DNA from: JAFNAG01 sp041501225
GTDB taxonomy: Bacteria; Acidobacteriota; UBA6911
DNA: 24,387 nucleotides
Assembly: GCA_041501225.1 (NCBI GenBank)
Contig: JBGQNR010000072.1
Location: 1-24,387 of the forward strand
Direction of reading: 5' to 3'
This document shows positions 1 through 7,701 of this stretch, piece after piece. How positions within the stretch are numbered: position 1 is the first letter of the stretch; each line of letters opens with the position of its first letter. The notes beneath the pieces are model-generated. The model saw only the letters and a program-made list of their open reading frames with translations, was not told the DNA's origin and did not search any database. Made by a program: the position numbers and the translations under genes.

Positions 1-672
1 ATAGATCTTGACCCCTTCGCCGATGTCGGTCGTCTCGCCGATGACGACGCCGGTGCCATGGTCGATGAAGAACGACTTGCCGATGCGCGCGCCGGGGTGG
101 ATGTCGATGCCGGTCTCCGAATGTGCCCACTCGGTCATGATGCGCGGGAGGAGCGGGACGCCCAGCACGTTCAACTCGTGCGCGATGCGGTAGACAGTGA
201 TGGCGCGCAGTCCCGGATAGGCGAAGATGATCTCGGCCAGATTTGATGCGGCTGGATCACCGTCGTAGGCCGCCTGCACGTCATACGTCAGGCGACGGCG
301 CACCTCGGGCAGGCTACTGAAAAACCGCTCCACGACGTTCTCGGTCTTGGCGGCGCAGCTCTCGCACTCTTCCCCTCGTACCTTGCAGTCGAAGTAGAAG
401 GCCTGGTAGACCTGTTCCGAAAGCTCCTCGGCCACGTCGTCGAGGATAGCACCGACGTGGAACGCGACGTTCTCCTGGGTCAGGTGCTGCACCCCGTGAT
501 AGCCCGGATAGAAGACCGCGAAGAGCTTCTCCAGGATGCTCTTGGCCGCCTCGCGCGAGGGGAGGCGCAGGTCGGGGTCGATGTTTTGGGCGTGGATCTC
601 GCAGGACTCGTAGGTCTCCACCAGCCGGTGGGTGATCTCGCGCAGCTTATCAGAAAGCGGATGCCGCTTCAC
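1..672 (-). CDS. cysE: Serine O-acetyltransferase, 3' end cut by window edge
   Basis: This would transfer acetyl from acetyl-CoA to L-serine, giving O-acetylserine for cysteine synthesis in the cytoplasm. 224 residues are visible and the gene runs off the left edge, so the C-terminal part of the left-handed beta-helix is missing. The hexapeptide-repeat region begins near residue 186 (ETGIDIHPGARIG, then FFIDHGTGVVIGETTDIGEG). H192 in DIHP and H205 in DHGTG sit where the CysE family keeps its active-site histidines. The N-terminal helical domain is long and carries a Cys cluster (C96, C103, C106), as in the longer EpsC/SAT-like subgroup rather than E. coli CysE. The start is GTG at 672, chosen because AAAGGAG lies seven bases upstream; no ATG in this frame is as well placed. 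It reads away from the repeat element at 969-1170 and has no same-strand neighbour within 500 bp. The family call is strong; the precise subgroup is inferred. Confidence 0.93.
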   Translation of the reverse strand, partial: MKRHPLSDKLREITHRLVETYESCEIHAQNIDPDLRLPSREAAKSILEKLFAVFYPGYHGVQHLTQENVAFHVGAILDDVAEELSEQVYQAFYFDCKVRGEECESCAAKTENVVERFFSSLPEVRRRLTYDVQAAYDGDPAASNLAEIIFAYPGLRAITVYRIAHELNVLGVPLLPRIMTEWAHSETGIDIHPGARIGKSFFIDHGTGVVIGETTDIGEGVKIY

Positions 673-968
673 GTGGGATCTCCTTTGGTGAATCTTATGA
701 ACCGAATGCAGAAAGGACGGCCTGGATCCTCCCGCCGCCCCATCTCCGCCTGCTTTCAAGGTTTAGGACGTGCACCGCACTTCCTGAGGACCGGTATCAC
801 CACTGCTCTATCAACCTCCCAGGTTTAGTTTCCGGCGCTCCTTCGATTGATCGAGCTACAATTACCAATTATCATGCCTGATTCGAGACCGGATTGACAA
901 GAGCAATCCCTGGCGGGCGGGTGCGGGCTCTGGTTCTATGTGACCTCCATGATCCGACGTCCTGTCCA
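673..968. other. Intergenic stretch upstream of cysE
   Basis: Nearly 300 bases with no convincing gene. It must hold the cysE promoter, but no clear -35/-10 pair stands out. A small perfect hairpin (GGATTG / CAATCC, 7-nt loop) lies near 892-910. I looked for T-box and SAM-riboswitch motifs, as would suit a cysteine-pathway gene, and saw none. Confidence 0.5.
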
Positions 969-1170
969 AGGGCCTGTCAATGAATAACGTTTGCACTTTG
1001 CTGCGGCCCCCAGGCCCGCTGGCCGCAGCCCGTAGGGGCGCGGCGGTGGGCGGGCATCTGTGGCGTTGCCGCTCCTCGACGATGTCATCACATCGCCTGC
1101 GTCGCGGCGCCTTGCATCTGCCCGCCCGGCGCTCGCGCCAGAGTGTAAACGTTGTTCATTGACAGGCCCT
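969..1170. mobile_element. 202-bp element with 29-bp terminal inverted repeats (MITE-like)
   Basis: The left end (969-997, begins AGGGCCTGTCAATGAA) and right end (1142-1170, ends TTCATTGACAGGCCCT) are inverted copies matching at 27 of 29 positions. The interior is GC-rich and strongly self-complementary: an 8-bp stem CTGCGGCC/GGCCGCAG near 1000-1028 and a central hairpin (GATGT, loop CATC, ACATC) near 1081-1094. No plausible gene is inside. Bases 1052-1135 are closely related, in opposite orientation, to 24231-24316. Size, terminal repeats and absence of coding suggest a non-autonomous mobile or REP/MITE-like element; no transposase is present and no clear target-site duplication was seen. 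Confidence 0.7.
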
Positions 1171-1183
1171 AAGTTGTGCCGCC

Positions 1184-2446
1184 CTATGTCTGGTTGTTTG
1201 CTTCAGGGAATTCGATGCCGGTGCAGATTAAAGATCCTATCCACGCCCCCAGACCGGCGATGAGGATATCCGTGATGTTGGCATAGCGCGAGGGAACAAA
1301 CAACTGTGCGAATTCAATCCCCGCGGCCAGAGCCATGGCATAACCTGCAATCAACCAGCGTGGGCAACGTCGGCACGACAACTGCAACAGGCCTGCCAAA
1401 AGCCCAAATCCTGCCAACCCCATCATGGCGTCACTCAGCGCCGACGCCGTGGTCTGATTGTAGTATTCAATGAACGGTATCCACTGAAAAGAGGTTGTCG
1501 CCGGCCAATTCACAAAATGGAAGGGACTCAGGCCAGCCGCTGTTATGGCCAGGTTCAAGAGGACAAAAGCGGCGAACGGTTTCGCCAATGCTGGAACGAA
1601 GAGCCCGGCCATCCACCCTACCGCCGCGCCCGCAATCTCCATGGCCAGATCGCGCAGGGAAGGCGCATGCGAGGCCACCAGCAGTTGCGAGAATTCCAGC
1701 CCCAGCGGCATGAGTAGCACCATAGCAGACGTCGCCCGCGCGCGAGACAGGTGCATGAGTCGGCCGCTGCGAGCCATTCTGCCGGCGAGCCCGCCCACGA
1801 GCGCAAAGCCCGCCATCTGTACCCAACCATCGCCGACGGGCACGCCCAGTTCCCAGGGATTTTGGCGAAGCATTTCGACATCAGAGATGATTTGAGATAC
1901 GTCCAGGCTGAAATCGAAAGGCGCAAACATGAAGACCACCAGCGTTCCGACCAGCAACCAGAGGTAGGTATGTTCGCGATCAAACGAGGCCCCGCGCAAG
2001 AAACTGCGCAAACGCGATCCGGTCCCACGAGCCAGAGCAGCGCCGGTGAAAGTGCCGAGACCATTGTTCAGGATGTCCGTGACATCGGAAGATCGCGATG
2101 GGATTGCCAATTGCAAAATCTCCGCAGCCAGACCTAGCGCCAATCCCAGAGCACACCATTTCCATACCTTGCTGGACCTGCCGTTTTCCGATCGATGAAG
2201 GAAGCCTAGAAAGCCGAGGGGCAAGGTCAGGAGAATGTTGGCCACGGAATCCGGCACGCTAGGGATGCGGCCGCGCGCGACATCCCAATAGGGCAGGGAA
2301 CCCGCCTGGGACCAGGCTTTGGAAATTTCTTTTGTTGAGAAATCAAACCGGAAAGGAAAGAGCGTTCCATAGAAAAAGAAAAGGAGAGAAAAATAAAAAC
2401 CATAGCGGAAGAGGGTTCGCGAAGCATCCGTCGGGGAATGTGTCAT
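1184..2446 (-). CDS. VanZ-like integral membrane protein with three VanZ motifs
   Basis: This 420-residue polytopic membrane protein carries the VanZ signature three times: from E109 (ELLQ-type start, then PSRSSDVTDILNNGLG), from E251 (EFSQLLVASHAPSLRDL, degenerate) and from E378 (EFAQLFVPSRYANITDIL). Classical VanZ has one such unit in about 160 residues, so this is a duplicated or triplicated form. Hydrophobic segments are visible around 15-30, 67-83, 97-113, 161-178, 208-222, 240-256, 270-300 and 340-400. VanZ itself gives low-level teicoplanin resistance, and relatives often lie in envelope or exopolysaccharide loci, but the biochemical role of the family is unsettled. Nothing nearby suggests a glycopeptide-resistance cluster. 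No strong Shine-Dalgarno precedes the ATG at 2446. It is divergent from the PLD-like gene, with about 200 bp between them, and its 3' end abuts the inverted-repeat element. Confidence 0.85.
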   Translation of the reverse strand: MTHSPTDASRTLFRYGFYFSLLFFFYGTLFPFRFDFSTKEISKAWSQAGSLPYWDVARGRIPSVPDSVANILLTLPLGFLGFLHRSENGRSSKVWKWCALGLALGLAAEILQLAIPSRSSDVTDILNNGLGTFTGAALARGTGSRLRSFLRGASFDREHTYLWLLVGTLVVFMFAPFDFSLDVSQIISDVEMLRQNPWELGVPVGDGWVQMAGFALVGGLAGRMARSGRLMHLSRARATSAMVLLMPLGLEFSQLLVASHAPSLRDLAMEIAGAAVGWMAGLFVPALAKPFAAFVLLNLAITAAGLSPFHFVNWPATTSFQWIPFIEYYNQTTASALSDAMMGLAGFGLLAGLLQLSCRRCPRWLIAGYAMALAAGIEFAQLFVPSRYANITDILIAGLGAWIGSLICTGIEFPEANNQT

Positions 2447-2644
2447 GCTCGGGTATCTTTACTTTAGGAACTAATCATCGAATATGGCTGCGCCGGTGTC
2501 TGCCGCTCAATCTCCCATCGGCGTAACTGGCAAATGTTCGCATTTGGCTTAGATCTCCTATCGGATCTGTGCTAGAAAAGCAACGGAAATCAACTCTTAT
2601 GTCCGCCGATCGACGTGCCGATGTTGGGTCGGCTGGAGGATATC

Positions 2645-3886
2645 ATGATGCGCCGCTCCCCTGGTTTGTGCAGGGCAGTACTTGTGCCTGTATGTGCGCT
2701 TGCGATCACACTTCGGGGTGAGGAGAGTCGCAGTGCAACCCCTTCGCTTGAGGTCTCGGTGGCGTCGGCTGCGGTTGCCGATGATCCGGTCGCCCTGATT
2801 TTTCCGCAAATTGCGGATGGCGGGGGCAACAGGACGCAACTGCTGCTGACGAACGCTTCTGAAACCGCCACCACGACCACGATATCTTTTTATTCCGATA
2901 CGGGGACGCCATTAAATCTGACGATCGATGGCTCCACTTCCAGTTCATTCCAGGTGCTCATACCGGCGCATGGATCCGCCAAGGTCGCCACGACAGGCGC
3001 CCCTGAATCGGCACTCATAGGATGGGCCAGGGTCACTGCCAATCCACCTGCGGATCTCTCCGGCAACGCTGTTTTTCAGTCTTACCGGGGCACAAGCCTG
3101 TATTCGGAGGCGTCGATTCCCGGAGTCCTGCCGATTTCATCCATGGATTTTTTTGCTGATGAGGAGGACGGGTTCAGAACCGGCTTTGCGCTTGCCAACG
3201 CCGGAGCGGGCCCCGCGGAGGGAACACTTACACTTCGCCGGCGTGATGGGACCATCTTCAGGTCCAGCCCCATCTCCATAGCTCCCGGGAATCACATGGC
3301 GGCATTTCTCTGGCAGATCCTTGGCGAAGATATTCCGTCGGGCAGCGCCGAACTCAGGCTAAGCGCCGGCTACCTTGCCGCGACCGCGGTGCGCTATCAC
3401 ACGTCGTCCGTCTTCAGCGGGCTCCCGGTCGGGCAACCGGGTTATGCCGCAGCGGGCGCGACAGCCCTGTTTTCGCCGAAAGGAGGCGTGCGCGCCCGGC
3501 TGATGGAAGAGATCGACAAAGCCGGGGCGACCATTGATATCGCCATCTATTCATTTACGGCGGATACGATCCGGGATGCCCTGATCAACGCGCGCAATCG
3601 AGGCGTGCAGATCCGAATTATTGCCGATAGCAGCCAGGCGAACGATCAGGGCAGCGAAATCGCTACCCTCGAGCAATTAGGTTTTCAGCTGAAACGGTCG
3701 GCCGGCGCGTCAGGCGGCATCATGCATAACAAGTTCATGATCATCGATGGAATGGTTCTATTTACGGGCAGCTACAACTGGTCGGCCAGTGCCGAGGACA
3801 GCAACTACGAAAACGCGGTTTTCATCCAGGGATCCACAGTCATTCAGGGGTTCCTCGCAGAATTCAACCACATCTGGGGGCGATAG
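2645..3886 (+). CDS. Secreted phospholipase D-like (single HKD) protein
   Basis: 413 residues from the ATG at 2645; the ATG at 2648 is equally possible. GGAGGA lies at 2635-2640, which argues against the further-upstream in-frame ATG at 2615. A signal peptide-like start (basic MMRRSPGLCR, then a hydrophobic stretch) implies export. Residues about 45-260 form a Thr/Ser/Ala-rich beta-type region of unknown family. Residues about 270-413 form a PLDc_2-type domain ending in one HKD motif: H361, K363, D368, then GSYNWS and a downstream E/N-rich patch. Single-HKD enzymes such as Nuc-type nucleases pair two chains to build the active site, so a dimeric phosphodiesterase or nuclease is likely; the substrate (lipid or nucleic acid) cannot be told. 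It ends three bases before the convergent response-regulator gene. Confidence 0.85.
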   Translation: MMRRSPGLCRAVLVPVCALAITLRGEESRSATPSLEVSVASAAVADDPVALIFPQIADGGGNRTQLLLTNASETATTTTISFYSDTGTPLNLTIDGSTSSSFQVLIPAHGSAKVATTGAPESALIGWARVTANPPADLSGNAVFQSYRGTSLYSEASIPGVLPISSMDFFADEEDGFRTGFALANAGAGPAEGTLTLRRRDGTIFRSSPISIAPGNHMAAFLWQILGEDIPSGSAELRLSAGYLAATAVRYHTSSVFSGLPVGQPGYAAAGATALFSPKGGVRARLMEEIDKAGATIDIAIYSFTADTIRDALINARNRGVQIRIIADSSQANDQGSEIATLEQLGFQLKRSAGASGGIMHNKFMIIDGMVLFTGSYNWSASAEDSNYENAVFIQGSTVIQGFLAEFNHIWGR

Positions 3887-3889
3887 CCG

Positions 3890-4642
3890 TCACTGCAGAG
3901 TGGGGCCCTGCACTAAAGGCAGCGGCTGCGTTTTTCCGCCGTCGTTCTCCCGCTTAATGCTGACCAGGTTGTTCTGATACGCATAAATGAGCAGTTCGAG
4001 CCGATCCGAGACGTCGAGTTTTTTGAGTATGGACGTGAGATGGTGCCGCACCGTGGCTTCGCTGATCGAAAGCCTGTCGGCAATCTGTTTGTTCTTCAGT
4101 CCCTCACCCACCAGACAAATGACCTCAAGCTCGCGGGGGGTCAATTGAGAGACGGCATCGTCTGCCGCCACGGGTTTGGGAGTCTCCAGGTCGCGCCGCA
4201 ATCGGGACACCAGTTTTGCGGTCATGTTCCGATCGAGCCAGAGTTCGCCGGCATTGACACGATTGATGGCCTTGATCAGCATGGCGGCGGAGGTCTCTTT
4301 GTGCACAACCCCCATGGCCCCTTGTCGCATGGCCCGTTGGTGTTCCGCCGGGTCATGAACGCCCGTTAGAATGATAATTTTGGATTCTTCCGAAACCGCG
4401 AGAAACTCCGGAATGAGATCCATGCCGCTTTCTTCGCCAAGACAAAGGTCGAGGAGGATGATCTCAGGGAGCTCTCGTGCGGCCAGAGGGATGGCTTCTG
4501 CCTTGTTGCCGGCTTCGCCGACGACTACCATGCCGGGTTGCTTCTCGATCAGCATGCGCAACGCAGCGCGCACGACTGTGTGGTCCTCCACAAGCAGAAT
4601 TCCTATGGTTTGCCGCGATCCTTCGCTCTGAGTGATAGTCAT
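3890..4642 (-). CDS. NarL/FixJ-family response regulator (REC-LuxR HTH)
   Basis: A 250-residue DNA-binding response regulator. The receiver domain spans about 12-128, with the acidic pair E19-D20, phospho-acceptor D65 (in ILLDL), T93 and K115, all canonical. The LuxR-type helix-turn-helix spans about 167-222 (LTPRELEVICL, then NKQIADRLSISEATVRHHL). A charged tail of about 25 residues follows. It lies downstream of the HPt gene on the same strand with no adjacent histidine kinase, so it probably receives phosphate through that HPt protein from an orphan hybrid kinase (inference). The ATG at 4642 lacks a strong Shine-Dalgarno but overlaps the stop of a 24-codon ORF as ATGA, which suggests possible translational coupling. 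Target genes are unknown. Confidence 0.92.
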   Translation of the reverse strand: MTITQSEGSRQTIGILLVEDHTVVRAALRMLIEKQPGMVVVGEAGNKAEAIPLAARELPEIILLDLCLGEESGMDLIPEFLAVSEESKIIILTGVHDPAEHQRAMRQGAMGVVHKETSAAMLIKAINRVNAGELWLDRNMTAKLVSRLRRDLETPKPVAADDAVSQLTPRELEVICLVGEGLKNKQIADRLSISEATVRHHLTSILKKLDVSDRLELLIYAYQNNLVSIKRENDGGKTQPLPLVQGPTLQ

Positions 4643-4713
4643 TTTTCGGATGCCAGGGGTGAAATTAGGTCCATAAGATCTTTGTTTATTTCTTCCAACT
4701 TTCTAATCGACAT
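4639..4713 (-). CDS. Possible 24-residue leader peptide overlapping the response regulator start
   Basis: A short ORF starts at ATG 4713 and ends with TGA at 4641-4639, overlapping the response-regulator ATG in the arrangement ATGA. The peptide begins MSIRKLEEINKDLMD and would form one charged amphipathic helix. An in-frame stop lies just upstream and no good Shine-Dalgarno is visible, so translation is uncertain. If real, it could couple translation of the regulator or mark a decayed 3' remnant of a larger gene. Confidence 0.3.
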   Translation of the reverse strand: MSIRKLEEINKDLMDLISPLASEK

Positions 4714-4767
4714 GATCGTGCCCGGGGTTCACAGCAATTTCGTAATGAAACCAGTAACCATAGGCGG

Positions 4768-5145
4768 TCATTCCCAATTGCGCAGCTCGGACATAAAGCC
4801 GCAAAAGCGCTCGAATTCATGGCGCAGATCCGACATATGCTCCTGTGCCTGCTGCAGTTTGCCTTGGCGCCCAAGCCCTTCAATTTGTGCCGCCTCCATT
4901 CTCAGGGGCTCGGCTCCGATGGTCGCGGCAGAGCCCTTGAGGCGATGCGCAAGGGTCGCCACTTTGCAGGAGTCGTGCGCAGCTAACGCGGCCTCGAGAC
5001 TATCAATATCCTTTTGTGTCTCGGCCTGAAACACGTGCAGGAGCCTGGTGATCAGCTCCGGCTGCCCGCACAGTTCTTCCAGTAACTTGCTGGAATCGAT
5101 GGGCATAACGCGATCGCCCCACGCATGGAAGAACTCGATAGCCAC
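4768..5145 (-). CDS. HPt (histidine phosphotransfer) domain protein
   Basis: A stand-alone Hpt protein of about 125 residues that would relay phosphate between a hybrid histidine kinase and a response regulator in the cytoplasm. The Hpt motif is AHRLKGSAATIGA, with the phospho-accepting histidine at about residue 67 from the start used here; the rest is predicted helical, as expected of the four-helix bundle. GTG 5145 is chosen as start because AAAGGAG lies five bases upstream. The GTG two codons earlier would overlap that ribosome-binding site. It precedes the LuxR-type response regulator by about 125 nt on the same strand, and the two are a natural phosphorelay pair. It lies 177 bp downstream of bshA. 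Confidence 0.9.
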   Translation of the reverse strand: MAIEFFHAWGDRVMPIDSSKLLEELCGQPELITRLLHVFQAETQKDIDSLEAALAAHDSCKVATLAHRLKGSAATIGAEPLRMEAAQIEGLGRQGKLQQAQEHMSDLRHEFERFCGFMSELRNWE

Positions 5146-5322
5146 GCCCACTCCTTTCCGGCTTCAGCCTGCAGCGGTATTCGGAATCAGCGAATTCAGT
5201 CTATTTATCGTAACGGATGACCAAACTCATTACGGATTTGCAGTGATTTGTGTGGGAGCAGCGAGTGCCCGGCCAAGGCTCAAGGTTTGAATGACATGAC
5301 AGGTTCGATCGTGGCCGTGGGA

Positions 5323-6447
5323 TCAGGCTTTGTCCAGCACCTTTTGGTAGTAATCCTCGTAGACTTTGATGATTTTGTCGGCGCAGAAGCGTGCCCTGGC
5401 GGTCTCGCGGCCGCGCTTTCCCATCTCCCGGCGCAGGCTGTCGTTGGAGAGGATCTCGAGCGAGCGCTCCGCCATGCCGTCAACGTTGTGTACATCGACC
5501 AGGTACCCCTCTTGGCCATCGGTGACCACTTCGGGGAGACCTCCGACCTTCGACACGACCACCGGGACCTCGCAAGCCATGGCTTCCAGGGCCACGAGGC
5601 CGAACGATTCGGTTTCGCTCGGCAGAAGGAGCAGATCGGAGACCCCGATCAGCTCCTCGATGTTGTCCCGCTTGCCCAGGAAGCGGATGCTGTTCATGAT
5701 GCCATATTGGTGCGCCAGGAATTCGGCATGGCTGCGCTCGGGTCCGTCTCCGACCATGAGGAGAACCGCGGGGAGCTCTTTTTGAACCCGCAGAAAAATC
5801 TCGATGACGTCGTCGGTCCGCTTTACAGCCCTGAAGTTCGAGAGATGGATGAGTATCTTTTCCCCGGCAAGAGCGAAACGCTCTCGCAGTTCCGGTCGGG
5901 GCTCCGGACGATAGATGTCGCAGTTGACGAAGTTGTAGATCACCTCGATTTCATTTCTAACGCCGAAAGTCTCCAACGTGGCTTGTCTGAGGTACTGCGA
6001 AACCGCGGTGACGCCGTCGGATTTCTCAATAGAAAATTTGGTAATGGGAAGGTAGGAGCGATCGGCGCCCACGAGTGTAATATCGGTGCCATGCAGAGTT
6101 GTTACGACAGGAAGCCTGTGCGGGTGCAGCATCGATTTGGCCAAAAAGGCGCTGACCGAATGCGGAATGGCGTAGTGGCAGTGGAGCAGGTCCAGCCCTA
6201 GCGTTGTCGCTACTTCGGCCATCTTGGTCGCCAGGGCAAGCGTATAAGGAGGATGATCGAAAAGAGGATAATTTGTAACCTGAACCTCATGAAAGAAGAT
6301 ATTCGGTGTCGTCCGGTTTAAACGCAAGGGCAGGGCATAGCTGATGAAGTGAATCTCATGCCCTCTTTCGGCGAGTTCCTTGCCAAGCTCGGTGGCGACG
6401 ATGCCGCTGCCACCATACGTCGGGTAACAGGTAATTCCAATCTTCAC
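5323..6447 (-). CDS. bshA: N-acetyl-alpha-D-glucosaminyl L-malate synthase (bacillithiol synthesis)
   Basis: A GT4-family glycosyltransferase that joins UDP-GlcNAc and L-malate, the first step of bacillithiol synthesis. 374 residues, matching the usual BshA length of about 375-380. Diagnostic features are the N-terminal KIGITCYPTYGGSGIVATELG (G12-G15 loop), the segment LLHCHYAIPHSVSA near 87-100, HGTD at 119-122, and the GT4 EX7E pair E280/E288 in ESFGLVALEAM. The start is GTG 6447, with TTGGAGGAATCC immediately upstream; extending to an ATG 20 codons earlier would add residues not found in the family. No bshB or bshC lies in the window. The cysE gene about 5.8 kb away also serves thiol supply, but the two are not one operon. 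The enzyme is cytoplasmic. Confidence 0.95.
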   Translation of the reverse strand: MKIGITCYPTYGGSGIVATELGKELAERGHEIHFISYALPLRLNRTTPNIFFHEVQVTNYPLFDHPPYTLALATKMAEVATTLGLDLLHCHYAIPHSVSAFLAKSMLHPHRLPVVTTLHGTDITLVGADRSYLPITKFSIEKSDGVTAVSQYLRQATLETFGVRNEIEVIYNFVNCDIYRPEPRPELRERFALAGEKILIHLSNFRAVKRTDDVIEIFLRVQKELPAVLLMVGDGPERSHAEFLAHQYGIMNSIRFLGKRDNIEELIGVSDLLLLPSETESFGLVALEAMACEVPVVVSKVGGLPEVVTDGQEGYLVDVHNVDGMAERSLEILSNDSLRREMGKRGRETARARFCADKIIKVYEDYYQKVLDKA

Positions 6448-6538
6448 GCGGATTCCTCCAAGGCGATAAAAAAAAGCGGGCGTGCTCTTTGTAATGTTTT
6501 TGTGCAAATGCTTGCCGGGCGACGAAGGATTTTCCTGC

Positions 6539-6802
6539 GCCCCTCCAGGGCTCCTTCGCTAGCGCCGGCATACGGGGGGCGGCGCCGCTGCGCGGCTTGC
6601 CCCCGGCTACTTTCTCACTGCCCCTCCGGGGCAGCGCCCCAGCAAGCGCGGCAGCGGCGGAAAGCGGGATGCCATCGCGGGCATGCCTGATTGGGCGCCT
6701 CGCTGCTCGAGCAGCCGCGGCAGCGGCGGCAAGATAGCAACCCCGGGCAAGCGCAGCGCCGCCCGGGGTAAGGAATGAAAAGAAGCAGAGCCCTGGAAGG
6801 GC
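6539..6802. repeat. Palindrome-rich intergenic element, 264 bp
   Basis: The ends are inverted copies matching at 14 of 15 bases (6539-6553, GCCCCTCCAGGGCTC; 6788-6802, GAGCCCTGGAAGGGC). Inside are a perfect 9-bp stem ACCCCGGGC/GCCCGGGGT (6740-6748 / 6761-6769), a GCCCC..GGGGC hairpin near 6629-6640, and a recurring CGCGGCAGCGGCGG-type motif near 6650 and 6715. Minus-strand frames across it are open only because of its composition, and none looks like a protein. Similar self-complementary intergenic repeats are common in some soil phyla. The rest of the gap between bshA and the small membrane protein (6448-6538 and 6803-6954) shows nothing further. Confidence 0.6.
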
Positions 6803-6954
6803 GATGGCATGGGCCACGCAGTTGTTGACTGTCTGCACGTCTCCGCGTCTGCAACGTCTCTGCAGGGAAATTCTCTTGGTTGCGGCCGTGCCGCTTTGTG
6901 ATCTTCTTTGCTGACCGTGCATATCGGATGCCAACCTGTCCCCGTACCTCGACA

Positions 6955-7149
6955 TTAGGCGAGCTTCCTTAGAACGCGGGCGGGGAGGGTAATCACTGCC
7001 CAAAACAGCTCCAACACACCGGAGACCGCGATGCCGACAAGTCGGAAGGGAAGCAGAATCACCCAGACCAGAGGATAAAGGACCAGAGCCAGCAAGGCCA
7101 GGGGCCAGCACAGAACCAACAGGATACACCAGAGCAAGACCTTGATCAT
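6955..7149 (-). CDS. Small hypothetical membrane protein, 64 aa
   Basis: Almost entirely hydrophobic: two or three membrane-spanning stretches (about 3-20, 22-36 and 38-56) with a short basic tail (PARVLRKLA). The ATG at 7149 lies three bases after the stop of the zinc-ribbon/DUF2007 gene, so the two are surely co-transcribed and probably translationally coupled. AAAGG lies about nine bases upstream, inside the end of that gene. I cannot assign a family with certainty. The close coupling suggests the two products act together at the membrane. Confidence 0.75.
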   Translation of the reverse strand: MIKVLLWCILLVLCWPLALLALVLYPLVWVILLPFRLVGIAVSGVLELFWAVITLPARVLRKLA

Positions 7150-7152
7150 CGA

Positions 7153-7572
7153 TCAGGACCTTTCCCTTGGGTCAGGCAGCGAAGGCTGATCGGAATCCTC
7201 TTCCTCGTCGTCCAATTCCGGTTGAGGCTGCCCTTCCACCTCTCCTGCAAAATATCCGTCGTACAGTTTTTGGGCTTCGGGCAAGTCGGCTTGTTTTACC
7301 AGAAGTGTGATGATGGTGCTGCCGGCAATGACACCGAGCGGATCTGCGTCCCCGCGCAGCACAGTGCTGATCCCGTTATCCTCAAGCAGTTCCTGAATCA
7401 TCTCGGCTTCGGAGGCATTGGGGAACGTCGCCAGTTCGACCAGTTCCATGGGTGCAGTATCCCCCTCCGCCGGCGCCTCTTGAGGCAAGGACGGGACAAG
7501 CTCGACGTCGCAATCTGTGCAGCGGGTAAATCCAGGTCGATATTCAATCTGGCAACTTGGGCAGAACGGCAT
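7153..7572 (-). CDS. Zinc-ribbon plus DUF2007 (putative signal-transducing) protein
   Basis: 139 residues. An N-terminal zinc ribbon has C4-x2-C7 and C18-x2-C21. It is followed at about 42-108 by a DUF2007-like fold (VELATFPNASEAEMIQELLE, then LRGDADPLG, then ITLLVKQADLPEAQKLYDGY), a small ferredoxin-like domain annotated as a putative prokaryotic signal transducer related to PII-like folds. The C-terminal 30 residues are acidic and probably disordered. GGAGG sits five bases before the ATG at 7572. The small membrane protein gene follows directly, and homoserine dehydrogenase lies 129 bp upstream on the same strand. No enzymatic motif is present and the ligand is unknown. Confidence 0.85.
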   Translation of the reverse strand: MPFCPSCQIEYRPGFTRCTDCDVELVPSLPQEAPAEGDTAPMELVELATFPNASEAEMIQELLEDNGISTVLRGDADPLGVIAGSTIITLLVKQADLPEAQKLYDGYFAGEVEGQPQPELDDEEEDSDQPSLPDPRERS

Positions 7573-7701
7573 TTTCCACCTCCATCGTTATCGGACACTT
7601 CGAATAGTTACCACCAATCTGCACCCGGAGACAGCATAACGTCAAGTGACGAGCGCGCCGGCGCCATGGGTGGGAAGATGAGTTCCAAACCTCCGGCCTG
7701 A

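Noticed and set aside
673..968. T-box or SAM riboswitch upstream of cysE
   Set aside because: No T-box antiterminator sequence or SAM-I core words are visible.
980..1162. 60-codon frame inside the inverted-repeat element
   Set aside because: It starts and ends within the terminal repeats and its sequence is a by-product of the palindrome.
5248..6201. Plus-strand open frame of 317 codons across bshA
   Set aside because: Antisense to a full-length, well-conserved glycosyltransferase.
6356..7129. Minus-strand open frame of 257 codons
   Set aside because: Runs through the palindromic element, the bshA start and the small membrane protein in other frames; low-complexity Ala/Arg sequence.
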